Part shown: positions 46,656 to 58,870 of the stretch, one piece after another
How the letters are laid out: every line of letters begins with the position of its first letter
Position numbering within the stretch: position 1 is the stretch's first letter
Notes under the pieces: generated by a model
Databases searched by the model: none
What the model was told of the DNA's origin: nothing
The model's input: only the letters and a program-made list of their open reading frames with translations
Program-made: the position numbers and the translations under genes
Assembly: GCA_023362775.1 (NCBI GenBank)
Contig: JALMGJ010000063.1
Span: 1,843,501 to 1,907,500 of the forward strand
Reading direction: 5' to 3'
Source: Charina bottae
Lineage: Eukaryota > Chordata > Lepidosauria > Squamata > Charinaidae
Length of the DNA stretch: 64,000 nt

Positions 46656-49600
46656 TATATTTTTTCATCCTTAAAATAAAATATTATTCTGATCTACTTC
46701 TAATTAAACAGTGCCACACTGAAGTTAAAATAGCACATTATAACTTTGGATGCCTATTTCATGAGATCCTCTTATTGCATATAACTGCACAATTCCTTCC
46801 TCAACTGATGCTGTCTACAATTGTTAAATCCCCAAGTCCTTCATTCTACTCTCTCTTGGCTAAAATCAAACACAGTGTGTTATCAGCCCTTTTGAGGGGA
46901 TGTTGGCTTGAACAAAAGGTTGCTTACTTTATCTCCTCATTTACCCACTTAAACCAAAGCATAATGAGCTACTAATAGTTTTACCACTGGTTTAATGATT
47001 GTGGTCTTGAACAATGAGGCCAGCATGATTGTACAGCCAGTTTAATACTTCCTTGGAACTATGCAAGTAAAACAAATGAAATACTTAAAACAGTAGCTTG
47101 ATAAAAAATCTCATGCATTTAAAATTCTGTAAAACAATAAAGCTGCTAAGATTAATCTAATCCACAAGCACCAACAGTTACAATACTAATACAAAAGTAC
47201 AATAATCTAAATTGCAATTGGCGTTAAAAATCAAGAATGATCCAATAAAGTGTCTTGCAGAAAGGCAAAATAATATGACCAGATCTTCAATGTTCCTTAA
47301 GGTTTGCAGTGAGAGTATCTACATGGCAATCCCTTTTGGAGGTATGAGCCTATTAGGGGAAAGGTCCTTTCTTTTGTGCTTATTACATTAAAAGCCTCTG
47401 AAGGTGGGCAAGTGAGAAGAGTTTCAACTACTGATCTTAAATTGTGGGCATTTGCCTGAACCACCAGCCCACCTTGCTAACACTGAGGGGTCCTAGGAGA
47501 TGCATTCCCTGTTACCTTACAGGAATGTTTTGAAAGTATTCATGCAATGTTTTCATAGACATAATGTTTTCAAGAGTCTACAAATGAAGACTTAATGTAA
47601 AAATGGATAGATTCCCCTCCATTCTCAGTTATCATAGACTTATAAATGTTTCCACCAACTTGCCTCCCTCCCTTTGTATAGGTTAAGTGCATACATTTCC
47701 CTATCCTTCCTAGATGTAGCTTCCACTAAGTTAAAAAAAAAAGCTAACTAACTAGGCTTTAAAAGCAGAGGACAATATAAACATTGTTCTTAGAACTGAG
47801 TTCTGTTGGTATCATACATATTGCTTTGATTGCCAGCCAGCGGAACGGATCTGTGTGCGCTTTCAAACACCACAGTCAGAGCTGCTTGCAAAGGTAATGT
47901 TAATAATAGCTCAAAATTCCTCTCCAGGTCACGATAGGAATAAAGTTAGCACAGGAAAACGGTAATCCATAGCAGAGATGTTGGCTACTGAATTGAGTTG
48001 GCAAGGAGATAAACTACTGTTGCAAAGACTGTATGAATGTCTGAATCACAGCATTGATTGTAAAGTGGAAGGAGTCCTTCAGGTAAGCTAACCTCCACTT
48101 AAATTCCTAAAGTTTATTGCGAACCAGGCTTGAAGTCTGCTGTGCTGGGGTCACCTTGCCTTGATGGAGTGTGCATTTTGTTAAAAATATAGCTTTTAGG
48201 ATAAATATTTTGGAACTTGCTTCCTTTCCTGCAAAGGCCTGGCACGCTTGTTCAGATGGTTACTCTTAGCAGAACATTCTATCATAAAGTTAGCTCTCCC
48301 TTTCCTAAGGTATTACCTGCTTGCTGATTATTAATCATCTTGATCCTTTCCTGTGTCTTTCATCCCTCAGTGAATACAACAAATACTGTCAAATCCCAGG
48401 TATTTGTCCATAATACCCAGAGTTTTGTGTTTCAATTAGTTTTGAGGGCTAGGGCTCAGAAAGTGTCTGTAATTATATGGGGTACATTGGCTGTATAAGC
48501 TCAAGTGGCCATGGTTGAGTTTCAGATTTGACCAGAGGCTTTTGGAAAAGCAAGCACTTACTTTCTCAATATTTGCACACAGAACTACAGAGACTTACAA
48601 GGTTTTGGTGCTATTCACTACCTCTCCTTTCCCCTGCCTCTAAGCCAGATCTTACCCTACTGAGGGAGAATGGGAACCAGCCAAGTACTTTCAGGTCAAA
48701 AGGAAATGCATTGTGTTGTTTCTTACTAGGATTTCTAACATTTCTGGGACTAATAGTCCCAGTCTCTAGTGAAAAAAGTTGTTCCGTAGTTGGTTTCTCT
48801 GGTAGAGTTTCCAGAGATGGTTTTATGATAGGATGCTTGATTAGTTTTATTTTATTGTTGGGGTTGCCTCCCCAAAAGTTGTGTTGCTGGCCCATTTCCA
48901 TATCAGTTTTATACTTAGCCATGATAAACCTTCCAGGTTATTTCAAAGAGGGTCTTGCAAGGCTTAAGTGTAGCTTTTGAGATGGCTCAGAGATCTTAAG
49001 CTTCTCTTCTCTCTTTAGCTAGGACAGTTTAGTGGACCAAAATTCATTGATGAGTTCCAAGTACATGTGTATTCTCAAACTGTAAAATGTTGAGTTAGTG
49101 AATAGCAAAGTACCATAAAGCTCTTTTCCCTAATGTATTGTATTGAGCTTTTTCTTTTAAGAGAAATGTCCAAATATTTGAGACAGCCATTGATAAATTA
49201 ATCATTCCCAATGGGTGCTATGAGAGAGAGGGGGAGGGAGTGGGTAGATCATAATCAAAATGGTTCATTGTCAAAATCAGTAAAGTTGGGACATTTGTCA
49301 GGCTTCTCCCATGTATGAATTCTCCCAAACCTGGACAACATCGAGCTAGAGTGAGGTGGAGTTTGGGGGGAAAAATAGAACTTGATTTTGTTTCCAGTGT
49401 TTAGGACCACAGTAGATGGCACACAGTTGGCTGCTCTTGCTGTTATGGTCTAGACGAGAAAGAATTAGAACAAATACTGTGCCAGAATCAGCTTTTCATT
49501 TTCTCAGACATTTTCTCCTTCAGTGAAAAAGGCATTCTGTTTTTCTACTGTATTCTCAGAATACTGAAGATTTGCTTTAAAATGTCTCCTGATGTCTTGC

Positions 49601-50754
49601 AGCTTATTTTATCAGTGGAGGTGGTGGACAGGCTATGGCTGATGCTGCTGGCAGTTTTGAAGGCTCTCTGGCTGCTCACAATTGAAAGGGTCAATAGGAA
49701 GAGCTCCTTTATAAGGGCTGTCCTTGGAACTAAACTGAAGCATAGAAACACAGGGAGGCTGCATTGGGATATGGCTGTACAATGAAATACAAGATATTCA
49801 CAGTCACTCCTTGGCCATCATGTAGCTAGACAATTGCAAGAATTCCAAGCTCCACCCATGAATGTTTCCCCCAAATTCCCCTTTCCTTCAAAAGCAATTT
49901 CAGAAGCTACATTCATTAAATGGAATGACAATTGGTAGAAAACAGTGCAGGAGAACTCTTCTGCATACACTGATTAAAACAGTCCTAATAACTTCTAACC
50001 CGGGTTCTGCCTCTATCTGGTGGTTTGGCTGCTACGGTAAGATAGAGAGGGATGCTTTTGTCCTTTTGCATGGAATGCTGCTGTGGTAATTGGGACATAA
50101 CAAAAATGATGTTTCCCCAGAGCATCTGAAGCCAATCATGTGTCTTGGAGAAATGACGTTTCCTAGAGCTCTTGGCATTGGGAACTCTGCAGTACAGGAG
50201 CAGCATTTCATATACGCTTTTTTTTCTTCCCTCTCTGGTACTGTGGCTTCCGTTAACATCCCTACTGCAAAGCCAGGGAGGGGGGCTTGCATGTCATGGT
50301 AGTTTGGGGACACAGATGCAGACTCACTGTTCTCCTAATCATGTCTTCAGAAGATTTCTAAATTTGATTATTCTGATCCCTAATATTTTTTATGGGGAAG
50401 GGGGGGGGGTGGCAGAGCTCAGTTTGCAGGGCTAAGTTTTGAACTGGCCCAGTGAATGGTGGGAGTGTCTCTGCTGGTAATATCACTGGATCTAAACAGC
50501 TTCCTTCATATTTCAGGATCTTGAAAACACATTGGATGTTTTCATACAACATTCCATCCAATGTTTAATTAAGCCATGGATTGTGGAATTAACCCAACTG
50601 CCTGGATTTTGCACAATACACAGAAGCATAAACAAGCCCCACTGGCTGGTTCACAATACGGTAAAATTCCGTTTGCTAGTTTGTGGCTTGTTGTGCACAC
50701 AATGCAAGCTGAAGTACTGAGACCTCCAACCTGTTAGATACCTGCTAAAGGAAT
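46656..50754. other. Intergenic, no gene seen
   Basis: Includes a 150-codon frame at 48528-48980 (+) with hydrophobic stretches but no family I recognise and no sign of exon structure. Treated as chance. Confidence 0.45.
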
Positions 50755-50945
50755 ACTGGAACACGAGCTGAACTTGGTGGGTCTTTTAAAAAAACTGAAG
50801 GGCATCACACATGGAAAGTACTTTGATGGGAGATCACCAGGAAATCCCAGGGATATAGGCTAGATTGGGAAGTCAGAAAAATCCCAGGGCAAACCACTTT
50901 CAATTTATTGCAAAGAAAGTGCATGGATGAATCAAATTTGATTTA
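50755..50945 (+). mobile_element. 5S rRNA-derived SINE, degenerate
   Basis: GAGCTGAACTTGGTGGGTC, then AAGTACTTTGATGGGAGATC (the 5S C-box region), then the SINE body CCCAGGGCAAACCACTTTC. Confidence 0.75.
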
Positions 50946-51178
50946 CAGGAGTCTTTTTGCTAGTAACTTTTTAGCCTTGCATGAGAGAGAATCTAGCAAA
51001 GGATTCTCTCCCCCATTGACACTTGCTGTTGGATGGCCATTAGAGAAGTTTAGTTCCCCTTCCTCCAAACTTCAGAATGATTGGCCAGAGCAGGTATCAT
51101 AGGAGCTCTCCATTTGCCAAGACAAACAATTGTTTCCCCACACTTCTTCCTTGGCCCAGGTCAATCATTTCTATAAGG

Positions 51179-51565
51179 CAGAGCTTTCCAAACTGTGTGT
51201 CGGGACACGTTAGTGTGTCGGCTGCAGTGTCTGGGTTTGTCACGGCTGCTGCTGCCTCCGAGCCTTGCCAGGATTCTGCGCAGGTCCTAGTGCCTGCCTT
51301 GTGCCTGGCTGCCTCCAAACCTGCTGTGATTCTGCACAGGTCCTAGTGCCTGCCTTGTGCCTTGCAAGGATTCCACGCAGGTCCCAGTGCCTGCCTTGTG
51401 CCTTGCTGCCTCCAAACCTGCTGTGATTCCGTGCAGGTCCTAGTGCCTGCCTTGTGCCCTGCTGTAAGAGTGTGTCGCAAAATGACGCCTTGCTGTAAGA
51501 ATGTGTCGCAAAATGATGCATGTCTAAAAAGTGTGTCACCAGCATGAAAAGTTTGGAAAGCTCTG
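51179..51565. mobile_element. Nonautonomous hAT element (GTGTGTCG family), 387 bp
   Basis: Terminal inverted repeats CAGAGCTTTCCAAACTGTG and TTTGGAAAGCTCTG are flanked by perfect 8-bp duplications CTATAAGG (51171-51178 and 51566-51573). The ends match the copy at 37407-37697, but the interior is different: a degenerate tandem array of about four units of roughly 50 bp (about 51265-51465) with the repeated phrase CAGGTCCTAGTGCCTGCC. Confidence 0.9.
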
Positions 51566-51573
51566 CTATAAGG

Positions 51574-54152
51574 AAATGTGTGACTGGTGTCGTAATTCTG
51601 TGATTCAGAATATAGATCTCATTGAGAATTTCTCTCTTCCATTCCAGGCTGCAGGAAGTAGTTAAGGAGAATATACCAGCTCCAAGGATGCTTGAGAGTC
51701 ACTAAGCCAGAAGTTCCATGTGGCAGCAGGAAACATACATGCTGGATGTTACGCTAAAATGCAGGTATCGATATCTTAGAGGCCAACTCACGCCTGATGA
51801 AAGAGACATTCTAAATTATTTACTGTACGTCATACTTGAGGGTTTAATTTCCATATACTGTATATTGTGACACGTAATTTAGGAATGGGACAAATTACAA
51901 ATAATACTCCCATCCTGACTCTTTTTTTCTCTGCCAATATTGTCATTTTTTCCCTCTCTTTTGGGTAATGGCATAGCTCACATTGGAGGATTTTGTTTCT
52001 CCTGCTAAATGCTTTGCTGTGATGTCTCTTTCTTCTTCTTTTCCCTTTCATGTGAACACATGAGCTTTACTTTTCCAGGCTGCAAATCTCTCCTGGCCTG
52101 AATCATTTAACAGCACATCCTGTCCAAGGTGTGTTACCGAAACAAGGCTTCAGAGCAAGGGGATCAAATGTGCTTCCAAGAGGTTAGCCTCCCAGGCTTC
52201 ACATCTCATTCGATATGATCTAGGTGGCTGCTGGTGTAGAGAGTTTGTTTTTCCTATCTCCGTGAAAATATCACTGGCAGTGGTATCGTGCAGGAGCATT
52301 CCTCTGGCAATTGTGTCTCATACAGAAACTTGAGGAGGTCCACACAATTATCTCCACAGCCTTTGCTAGATTACCATTTTGTTTTGGAAAGAATTACAGT
52401 TTGAAGGTTAGTGTAGTCCCCTCCCCTCCCCTCCCTCATCTAACTTACGTCAAGTACAGTAAAATGCTATTTTGTCCCCCCGCAACTATATTGGTATAAG
52501 CTAAAAATCAGCCATCTCATTCCCAGTCCTAGGTCAAACAGCTTTTAATGAACATATGCAACATTTTAACCAGCCCAGTTCCTCTTTTGGGAGATGACCC
52601 TCTCTGGACTCGTAGCTCACTTCTGCTGTGAACCACTTGGACCATTCTTTTACAGTTGAGTTTTTCATTCAGATGCTCCTTGCTGGTTCTCAGAAAATGG
52701 TATAAACAGAAAAATGGAATTATTTCCCAACAGCCTGGTTGCTGTCAGTTTTGCTTGTCAGTGGACTGCAGCTTTATTGGAAATTTATATATGAAAGAGA
52801 CTGTTGGAGTATGCTGTCATTTCTATACTCTGGACAGGAAACAATTGAGGACTGGCTCAGCTCAGTACAATTACTTTTTGTTAAAAATAGTAACCTAATA
52901 CAGTTTGTAAGCTTCGTATCTTGGAAACTCTCCAAAGACATTTGTCTCCAATATTTTGGCATGGTAATCCTCAAACTAACACTGGATACAACTTTCTCCC
53001 GAGCTGCCACCAAAGCTAAGCTTGTGTTCATCTTCCATTACTTCACCTTCGGTTCTAGCAGCTGTACTGATTCAAGGTTCTGCAGCCTTGTGCCTATAGG
53101 ATTTTCCCTATGCCTGAGCTGAAGTGCTCTCCACTCAACCCATTGTCAGTCCCAATCCTGCTCCTAACCTGTCTGTTCTGAGCCACTGCCAAATGGTGCT
53201 GTCCTGATCTCACATGTGCAGCACTTGGCTAAGCCTCCAGTTGCGCTGCCTCCCTCTTCTGCATGACATCAGCTAGGGGGGAAGATCAGCCACCACTCAT
53301 GGTATGATGCAGCAGGAGTGGGGCAGGTCTGACTGCAGGTCTCTGCCTGTCATCTTTCAGTTCCCTCTTGTAACCTCCTCTTATACCCCAATCTGTAATA
53401 GACTGAGCTGAATAAAGGTTGGGGTTTTTCAATCAGATTGGAGTCACAAAGGAAGCTGAGTCACAAGCCCCGCACATTCATCTCAGATTTCCCTCCCTTT
53501 TAGGCAACCAATGCTGACTTTCGGATTCCTTTGTACACTCTTTAGAAGGCAATGGAGGGATGGGTTTTCAAATCATGGCAAGTAGTTTTCTTTATATTTC
53601 ACATGCTGCTGTGTCCAACTCTTCAGTAGATGACCGCACAAGGTGAGACTGACTAGGCACCAGAGGGATGGTGGGTGGTGGTGGAGGTGTGCCCACTTCT
53701 GCCTGAAACAGCCTGGATCCCACCTGCTATTGGCCACCTGGCTTCACACCCAGGTAATGGGTGGTGAAGCATCATAGGTTTTAAGCACCCTGTGGCTGCC
53801 ACTGGATACTATTGGCTTAAGAGGGAAAATACTAATTCAAAAACTGACAATGAAAGCCTGTCTCAGTTAGCAATAATCACACCTTAGTTAGCTTCATCGG
53901 GAAGAGGAAGTTGAGACAGCTTTAGTATTATGCTGCCCATTACACAAGGCTTGGCAACATGCCTTTTTTTAAAAAAAAAATCCTTATCTTAAACACAAAG
54001 GAGAAAAAACAACAACATCCAAATATAAGAATGAAAATACAAAGAATAAAAATAAAATAAATCTTAATCATGCTTCCTTTTGTCAATTGCCCTAGGTGGC
54101 TGGATGTAGAGAGTAAGGAAGATGGCGTTGACGGAGATATGCAGGATCCGTT
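51574..54152. other. Intergenic, no gene seen
   Basis: Unique-looking. A 127-codon frame at 52739-53122 (+) is unrecognised. A (CCCCT)-type run lies near 52418-52435. Confidence 0.45.
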
Positions 54153-54387
54153 GCCTAGGCCAAGGGTCGGAAATGGCGGCTCGCGAGCCAGATGCGGCTC
54201 TTTGGCCCCTTGAGTGTGGCTCTTCCGCAGCTGAACTCACCCCCGCCCCTTCCACGTGATAGGCCCCCACCCGCAAACCCCGCCCCCTGGCTCTCGCACT
54301 GAGCGAGGCCCGGCGCGGCAGGGAGGCAGCGCCATCTCCAGCCGCAGCAGCCCCTGCGCGGAGAGAGGCAAGCAGGCAGATAAGCGG

Positions 54388-55680
54388 GCAGGCCTCGTTT
54401 CCCGCCCCCATCATCATCTTCGCTCAACGCGGGCGGGCGGAAGCAGCCGAGGGGGGCGGGCCCGGCGGCGGAGGCCAGGGCTGCCCGCTTACCTGCCTGC
54501 CTGCTTCTCTCCGCGAGGCCCCCGATCCGGCTTGGACCCTGGGAAGGCAGCGGGGGGCCTCGCGGAGGGAGGCAAGCAGGCAGGTAAGCGGGCAGGCCTC
54601 GTTTCCCACCCTCCATCGTCTTCTTTCTTCCACGCGGGCGGGCGGAAGCGGCCGAGGGGGGCGGGCCCGGCGACGGAGGCCAGGGCTGCCCGCTTACCTG
54701 CCTGCCTGCTTCTCTCCGCGAGGCCCCCGATCCGGCTTGGACCCTGGGAAGGCAGCGGGGGGCCTCGCGGAGGGAGGCAAGCAGGCAGGTAAGCGGGCAG
54801 GCCTCGTTTCCCACCCTCCATCGTCTTCTTTCTTCCACGCGGGCGGGCGGAAGCGGCCGAGGGGGGCGGGCCCGGCGACGGAGGCCAGGGCTGCCCGCTT
54901 ACCTGCCTGCCTGCTTCTCTCCGCGAGGCCCCCGATCCGGCTTGGACCCTGGGAAGGCAGCGGGGGGCCTCGCAGAGGGAGGCAAGCAGGCAGGTAAGCG
55001 GGCAGGCCTCGTTTCCCACCCTCCATCGTATTCTTTCTTCCACGCGGGCGGGCGGAAGCGGCCGAGGGGGGCGGGCCCGGCGACGGAGGCCAGGGCTGCC
55101 CGCTTACCTGCCTGCCTGCTTCTCTCCACGAGGCCCCCGATCCGGCTTGGACCCCGGGAAGGCAGCGGGGGGCCTCGCGGAGGGAGGCAAGCAGGCAGGT
55201 AAGCGGGCAGGCCTCGTTTCCCACCCTCCATCGTCTTCTTTCTTCCACGCGGGCGGGCGGAAGCGGCCGAGGGGGGCGGGCCCGGCGACGGAGGCCAGGG
55301 CTGCCCGCTTACCTGCCTGCCTGCTTCTCTCCGCGAGGCCCCCGATCCGGCTTGGACCCCGGGAAGGCAGCGGGGGGCCTCGCGGAGGGAGGCAAGCAGG
55401 CAGGTAAGCGGGCAGGCCTCGTTTCCCACCCTCCATCGTCTTCTTTCTTCCACGCGGGCGGGTGGAAGCGGCCGAGGGGGGCGGGCCCGGCGGCGGAGGC
55501 CAGGGCTGCCCGCTTACCTGCCTGCCTGCTTCTCTCCGCGAGGCCCCCGATCCGGCTTGGACCCCGGGAAGGCAGCGGAGGGCCTCGCGGAGGGAGGCAA
55601 GCAGGCAGGTAAGCGGGCAGGCCTCGTTTCCCACCCTCCATCGTCTTCTTTGTTCAACGCGTGCGGGCGAAGAGCGGCCG
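54388..55680. repeat. Six-plus tandem 205-bp palindromic units in the hAT-like element
   Basis: Units begin at GCAGGCCTCG at 54388, 54592, 54797, 55002, 55207, 55412 and 55617 (the last partial), with spacings of 204, 205, 205, 205, 205 and 205. They differ by only a few bases. Each holds ~41-bp inverted arms (for example 54483-54523 and 54552-54593) around a 28-nt loop containing GATCCGGCTTGGACC. The long open frames here are by-products of the 205-bp repetition. Confidence 0.95.
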
Positions 55681-55813
55681 TGGGGGGGGGGCAGGCGGCG
55701 ACGACAAGCGGCGCGCTTCAGGCTTTCAGCGCTGGAAGGCGGCCTCCTTCCAGCGCTGAAAGCCTGAAGCGTGTCGTTTGTCGTCGCCGCCCCCCCCCAC
55801 GGCCGCTCTTCGC
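55666..55813. repeat. Long near-perfect inverted repeat (~70-bp arms)
   Basis: The arm from GGCGAAGAGCGGCCGTG to CAGCGCTGGAAGG (55666-55739) is mirrored by CCTTCCAGCGCTG through CACGGCCGCTCTTCGCC (about 55745-55813), with a loop of only a few bases. It contains G10 and C10-type runs. Confidence 0.9.
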
Positions 55814-55877
55814 CACAGATCCCGCCGGAGCTGATCTCCCTGGACCCCGGGCAGCTGGGCCGGGTGGACGCCCTCTC

Positions 55878-56014
55878 CCGCCCGCAAACCCCGCCCCCTT
55901 CCACGTGATTGGCCCCCGCCCGCAAACCTCGCCCCCTTCCATGCGAATGGCCCCCGCCCGCAAACCCCGCCCCCTTCCACGTGATTGGCCCCCGCCCGCA
56001 AACCCCGCCCCCTG
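55878..56014. repeat. 38-bp tandem array with E-box, CCAAT and GC-box motifs
   Basis: Units carry CCACGTGATTGGCC followed by CCCGCCCGCAAACC. CACGTG is at 55902-55907 and 55978-55983; the middle unit is mutated (CATGCGAATGG). A related direct copy is at the left end of the element (CACGTG at 54253-54258). Confidence 0.85.
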
Positions 56015-56384
56015 GCTCTCTAGCATTTCAAAATGTGCACGAGCATGTCAAAATGGCTCCCGGCATAAAAAGTTTGCCGACCCCTGGCCTAGGCAAAAGG
56101 GGCTAAAGCATTTTTTAAAGTCTAAAACAGCCAGGTAACATTTGGAAGTGGCTCCGACAGATGCCTCCCTAATTCCCTGAACAATAAGGAGGAGGAGGAG
56201 GTACAGCACAATTAGACTTGCAAGATGCTGTTATTACAGCAAATCTCAGTAAAAGTAGTTTTAGCTTTCCTGTGGAGTTGATTTCCTGGTCTGGTCTACC
56301 TGGTGGGGCTGACTTTGGATGAGGTGAACATCCTATTTTACCTACCGATAGATTTCCTAGATTTTCTGAAGGGTTGTAAAGTTC

Positions 56385-56575
56385 AAAGGGCCATGAAGAC
56401 CTGGCTCTTCCCCCAAGCATTGGGCTAGGATGGGGGTTGAGCTAGGAAGATGTTTGGTCTGGCACCTGGGGGGAAGGGTACTTGTTTTTAGCCATGTTTT
56501 TATGGATTATTGTGAGCTGCCTAGAGTCATCATATGAGATAGGCTGTCATATAAGTCCTGTAAATAAATAAATAC
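56385..56575 (+). mobile_element. CR1/L2-clade LINE 3' terminus
   Basis: GAAGACCTGGCTCTTCCCCC...TATTGTGAGCTGCCTAGAGTC...GTAAATAAATAAATAC is a compact 3' end lying 300 bp beyond the hAT-like element. Confidence 0.85.
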
Positions 56576-56789
56576 ATCCATTTAAAGCTATTTGAATAAT
56601 GCAAAGTCATATCTAATTTCTCTTCCCCATAGGCAGTAGAATGTTTGTCAAAGTATGGACCGAAGGGTTTCTTTAAAATGACCCTTCAAATGAATGGTGA
56701 TAATCCAATCTTCTCTCATTATTTGTCTTTCAGAAGTAGAACTCCTGCACTGAGGAGGTGCATTTAATGAAGAGGGACTTCCTTCTGTT

Positions 56790-58870
56790 TAAGCAGAGGT
56801 AGACCTACTCAATAAATTTGTTAGCAATACTGTAACTGGAGAATCTCAATTGAGAACTGTTAGAACTTTAAAGACCTATCTTTATTTTCTGAATGCACTT
56901 GGAGAATTTCCTGCTTTGTCTGTTGGTGATACTGAGGAAGCCCTGGCTGATCTGTGGAATATGGAGATAGTCCACGCTACCACCCTTAGAGCCCTTTTCC
57001 TCTTGTTCAGTTGGCATCTTGGTTCTCTAGTCAGCTGAGAGTGATCAAGGAGACAGAGGGTTGGACCCCTCTTTCAGGCCCCTTTGAAATTCTCTTTTCG
57101 GTGCAGCATAGAAATTGAATTTGAAATTCTCTTTCCGGTGCAGCAAATTCTCTTTTGGGTGCAGCATAGGCTTCCTTCTCTACTTTCATTGTATCTCCAC
57201 AGCACAGGCTAGCAATATTTTTCTATTCTGGGTGGCATCTCTGTCAAGATGTTGTCAGAACAGTTGAAGGTTTACTAGTCTATGAACAGTTTTCCCGATT
57301 CTCTGCTGACAATGGCCACCAGATTCACTGCTATCAGCACTCAAGTGTTGGGACAGGCCACATCGCCACAGGAAGATAACTTTGGCAACTCATTATCAGT
57401 TTCATATGGATTCTTTTCAGCATGTAGATCTCAAGATTATGGACAGGTTGTGTAGGGACATGAGGCCTACTACTTGCTTCCTTGAACCTTGCCCTTCCTG
57501 GTTGATTAAATTGGCCAGGCTGGGACTGGCCTCAAAAGTTAAGGAAGGTGATCAACATCACCTTTATTGAAAAAAAACCCCTCACTTCCCTAGGATGATC
57601 TTTCTAATTATAAGCTAGTCTCAAATATTCCATTCTTGAGAAGGTATCTTAAGAAAGCTATGGCCTCATAGCTCTGGATGCATCTGGGTGCAATGGATTT
57701 TATGAAACCATCTCAGAGTTTTGTCCAGGATACAATTCTAAGACAGTTTTGATTGCCTTGGTGGATGACTTATGTCAGAATTAGATGCAAGCAGGTAGTC
57801 AAATTCTGCTCGGTCTTTGGGATCTCTGGGTGGCTTTCAGTTTCATTGACTGTGGTATCCTTCTGGGAGTCTGGCAGGGTTGGATCTTGGGGACACTGTT
57901 TTTCAGTGATTCCATTCCTTCCTGTTGGGACATGCCCAGAAGGTGGTGCTGGGGGACTACTGTTCAACACCTAGGTCACTGACAAGTGTTTTATCTTGTC
58001 CCCTATGGCTGTTTAAGATCTATAAGAAAGCCCTGAGGAGATCATTCAGGGTTCCAGAGTGGATGCCATAAGAATCCTGATGGCATCCAGCCCTATTGCC
58101 CCAAACCTTCTAAATCCTACAGGGCAATCAGTAACCTTAAACACTGCTTAATCCCAGTAGCAACTAGATGAAGGAGAACAAACTGAAGTTAAATCCAGAC
58201 ATGACAGATGTGCAGTTGGAGTCTGAAATTAAAGAGAAACTTGTTTTTGATGGGGTTGCAGAAGAAGCAGATTTGCAGTTTGGGAGTACTTCTTGACCCC
58301 CAGCTTGGATTTGCAGTGGTGAGGATTATGTTTGTACAATTCCAGTCAGTGTAGTAACTACAACCCTTCCTGAAAGAGTTGGACTTAGCAACAGTTATCT
58401 ATGCCTTAATTATAATCTGTCTTGACTACTTCAATGCATTTTATCTAGGGCTGCCTTTGAAAAGTGCTTGGAAATTACAACTGGGGCAGAATGTGATAGC
58501 CAGGATGCTGACATCGTATGATGCCTCCACTGAAAGATCTGCACTGGCCACCAGTTGCCAACCAGCCTGGAGTTTGCCTTTAAAGCCCTAAATGGCTTAG
58601 GGCTTGATTATTTGCAAAACTACCTCTCCTGCTCTGAACCTTCCCAGTTATTTAGATCAGCATCTGAGACCCTTCTGAAGATGCCCCCACTGTCAGAAAC
58701 TTGATGATCAGGAAAGGGTCTTCTCCTGTGTGCCTCCCAGACTACGAATTGCTCCCTACAGAGATGTATTTGGCTCCCATTCTCCCAGTATATAAGAAAA
58801 CAGTTAAAATGCATCTCTTTCACCAAACTTTTTAAAATTATTTTAATGGCATCTATCTATTGTGGGATAT
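56790..58870 (+). mobile_element. Long decayed CR1/L2-clade LINE
   Basis: About 2 kb with legible but broken ORF2: CFLEPCPSWLIKLARLGLAS (near 57480), SNIPFLRRYLKKAM (near 57625), and LDYFNAFYLGLPLKSAWKLQ then LGQNVIARML (58430-58510). Many stops and frameshifts. Contains a short triplicated segment at about 57084-57173. Confidence 0.85.

Larger units (their letters stand above)
54161..56086. mobile_element. hAT-like element with tandem palindromic interior, 1926 bp
   Basis: The ends CAAGGGTCGGAAATGG and (reverse complement of the right end) CAGGGGTCGGCAAAC are inverted repeats. They are flanked by perfect 8-bp duplications GCCTAGGC (54153-54160 and 56087-56094). The element is extremely GC-rich in an AT-rich neighbourhood. 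It contains six full 204-205-bp tandem units, a ~145-bp inverted repeat and a 38-bp tandem array, but no transposase. The left subterminal GGCTCGCGAGCC...GCGGCTCTTTGGCC and the right AAAAAGTTTGCCGACCCCTG look like widespread tetrapod hAT ends. Confidence 0.9.

Noticed and set aside
48528..48980. 150-codon open frame with hydrophobic segments, possible small membrane protein
   Set aside because: Composition fits translated T-rich noncoding DNA. No homologue is recognised, and an antisense frame is open over the same stretch.
54388..55680. CRISPR-like regular spacing
   Set aside because: The whole 205-bp unit is repeated, with no variable spacers, inside a transposon in a vertebrate genome.
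54155..55925. Many long open frames on both strands (up to 273 codons) with repeated phrases
   Set aside because: They are by-products of a GC-rich tandem repeat. The same phrase recurs every 205 bp in several frames and matches no protein family.
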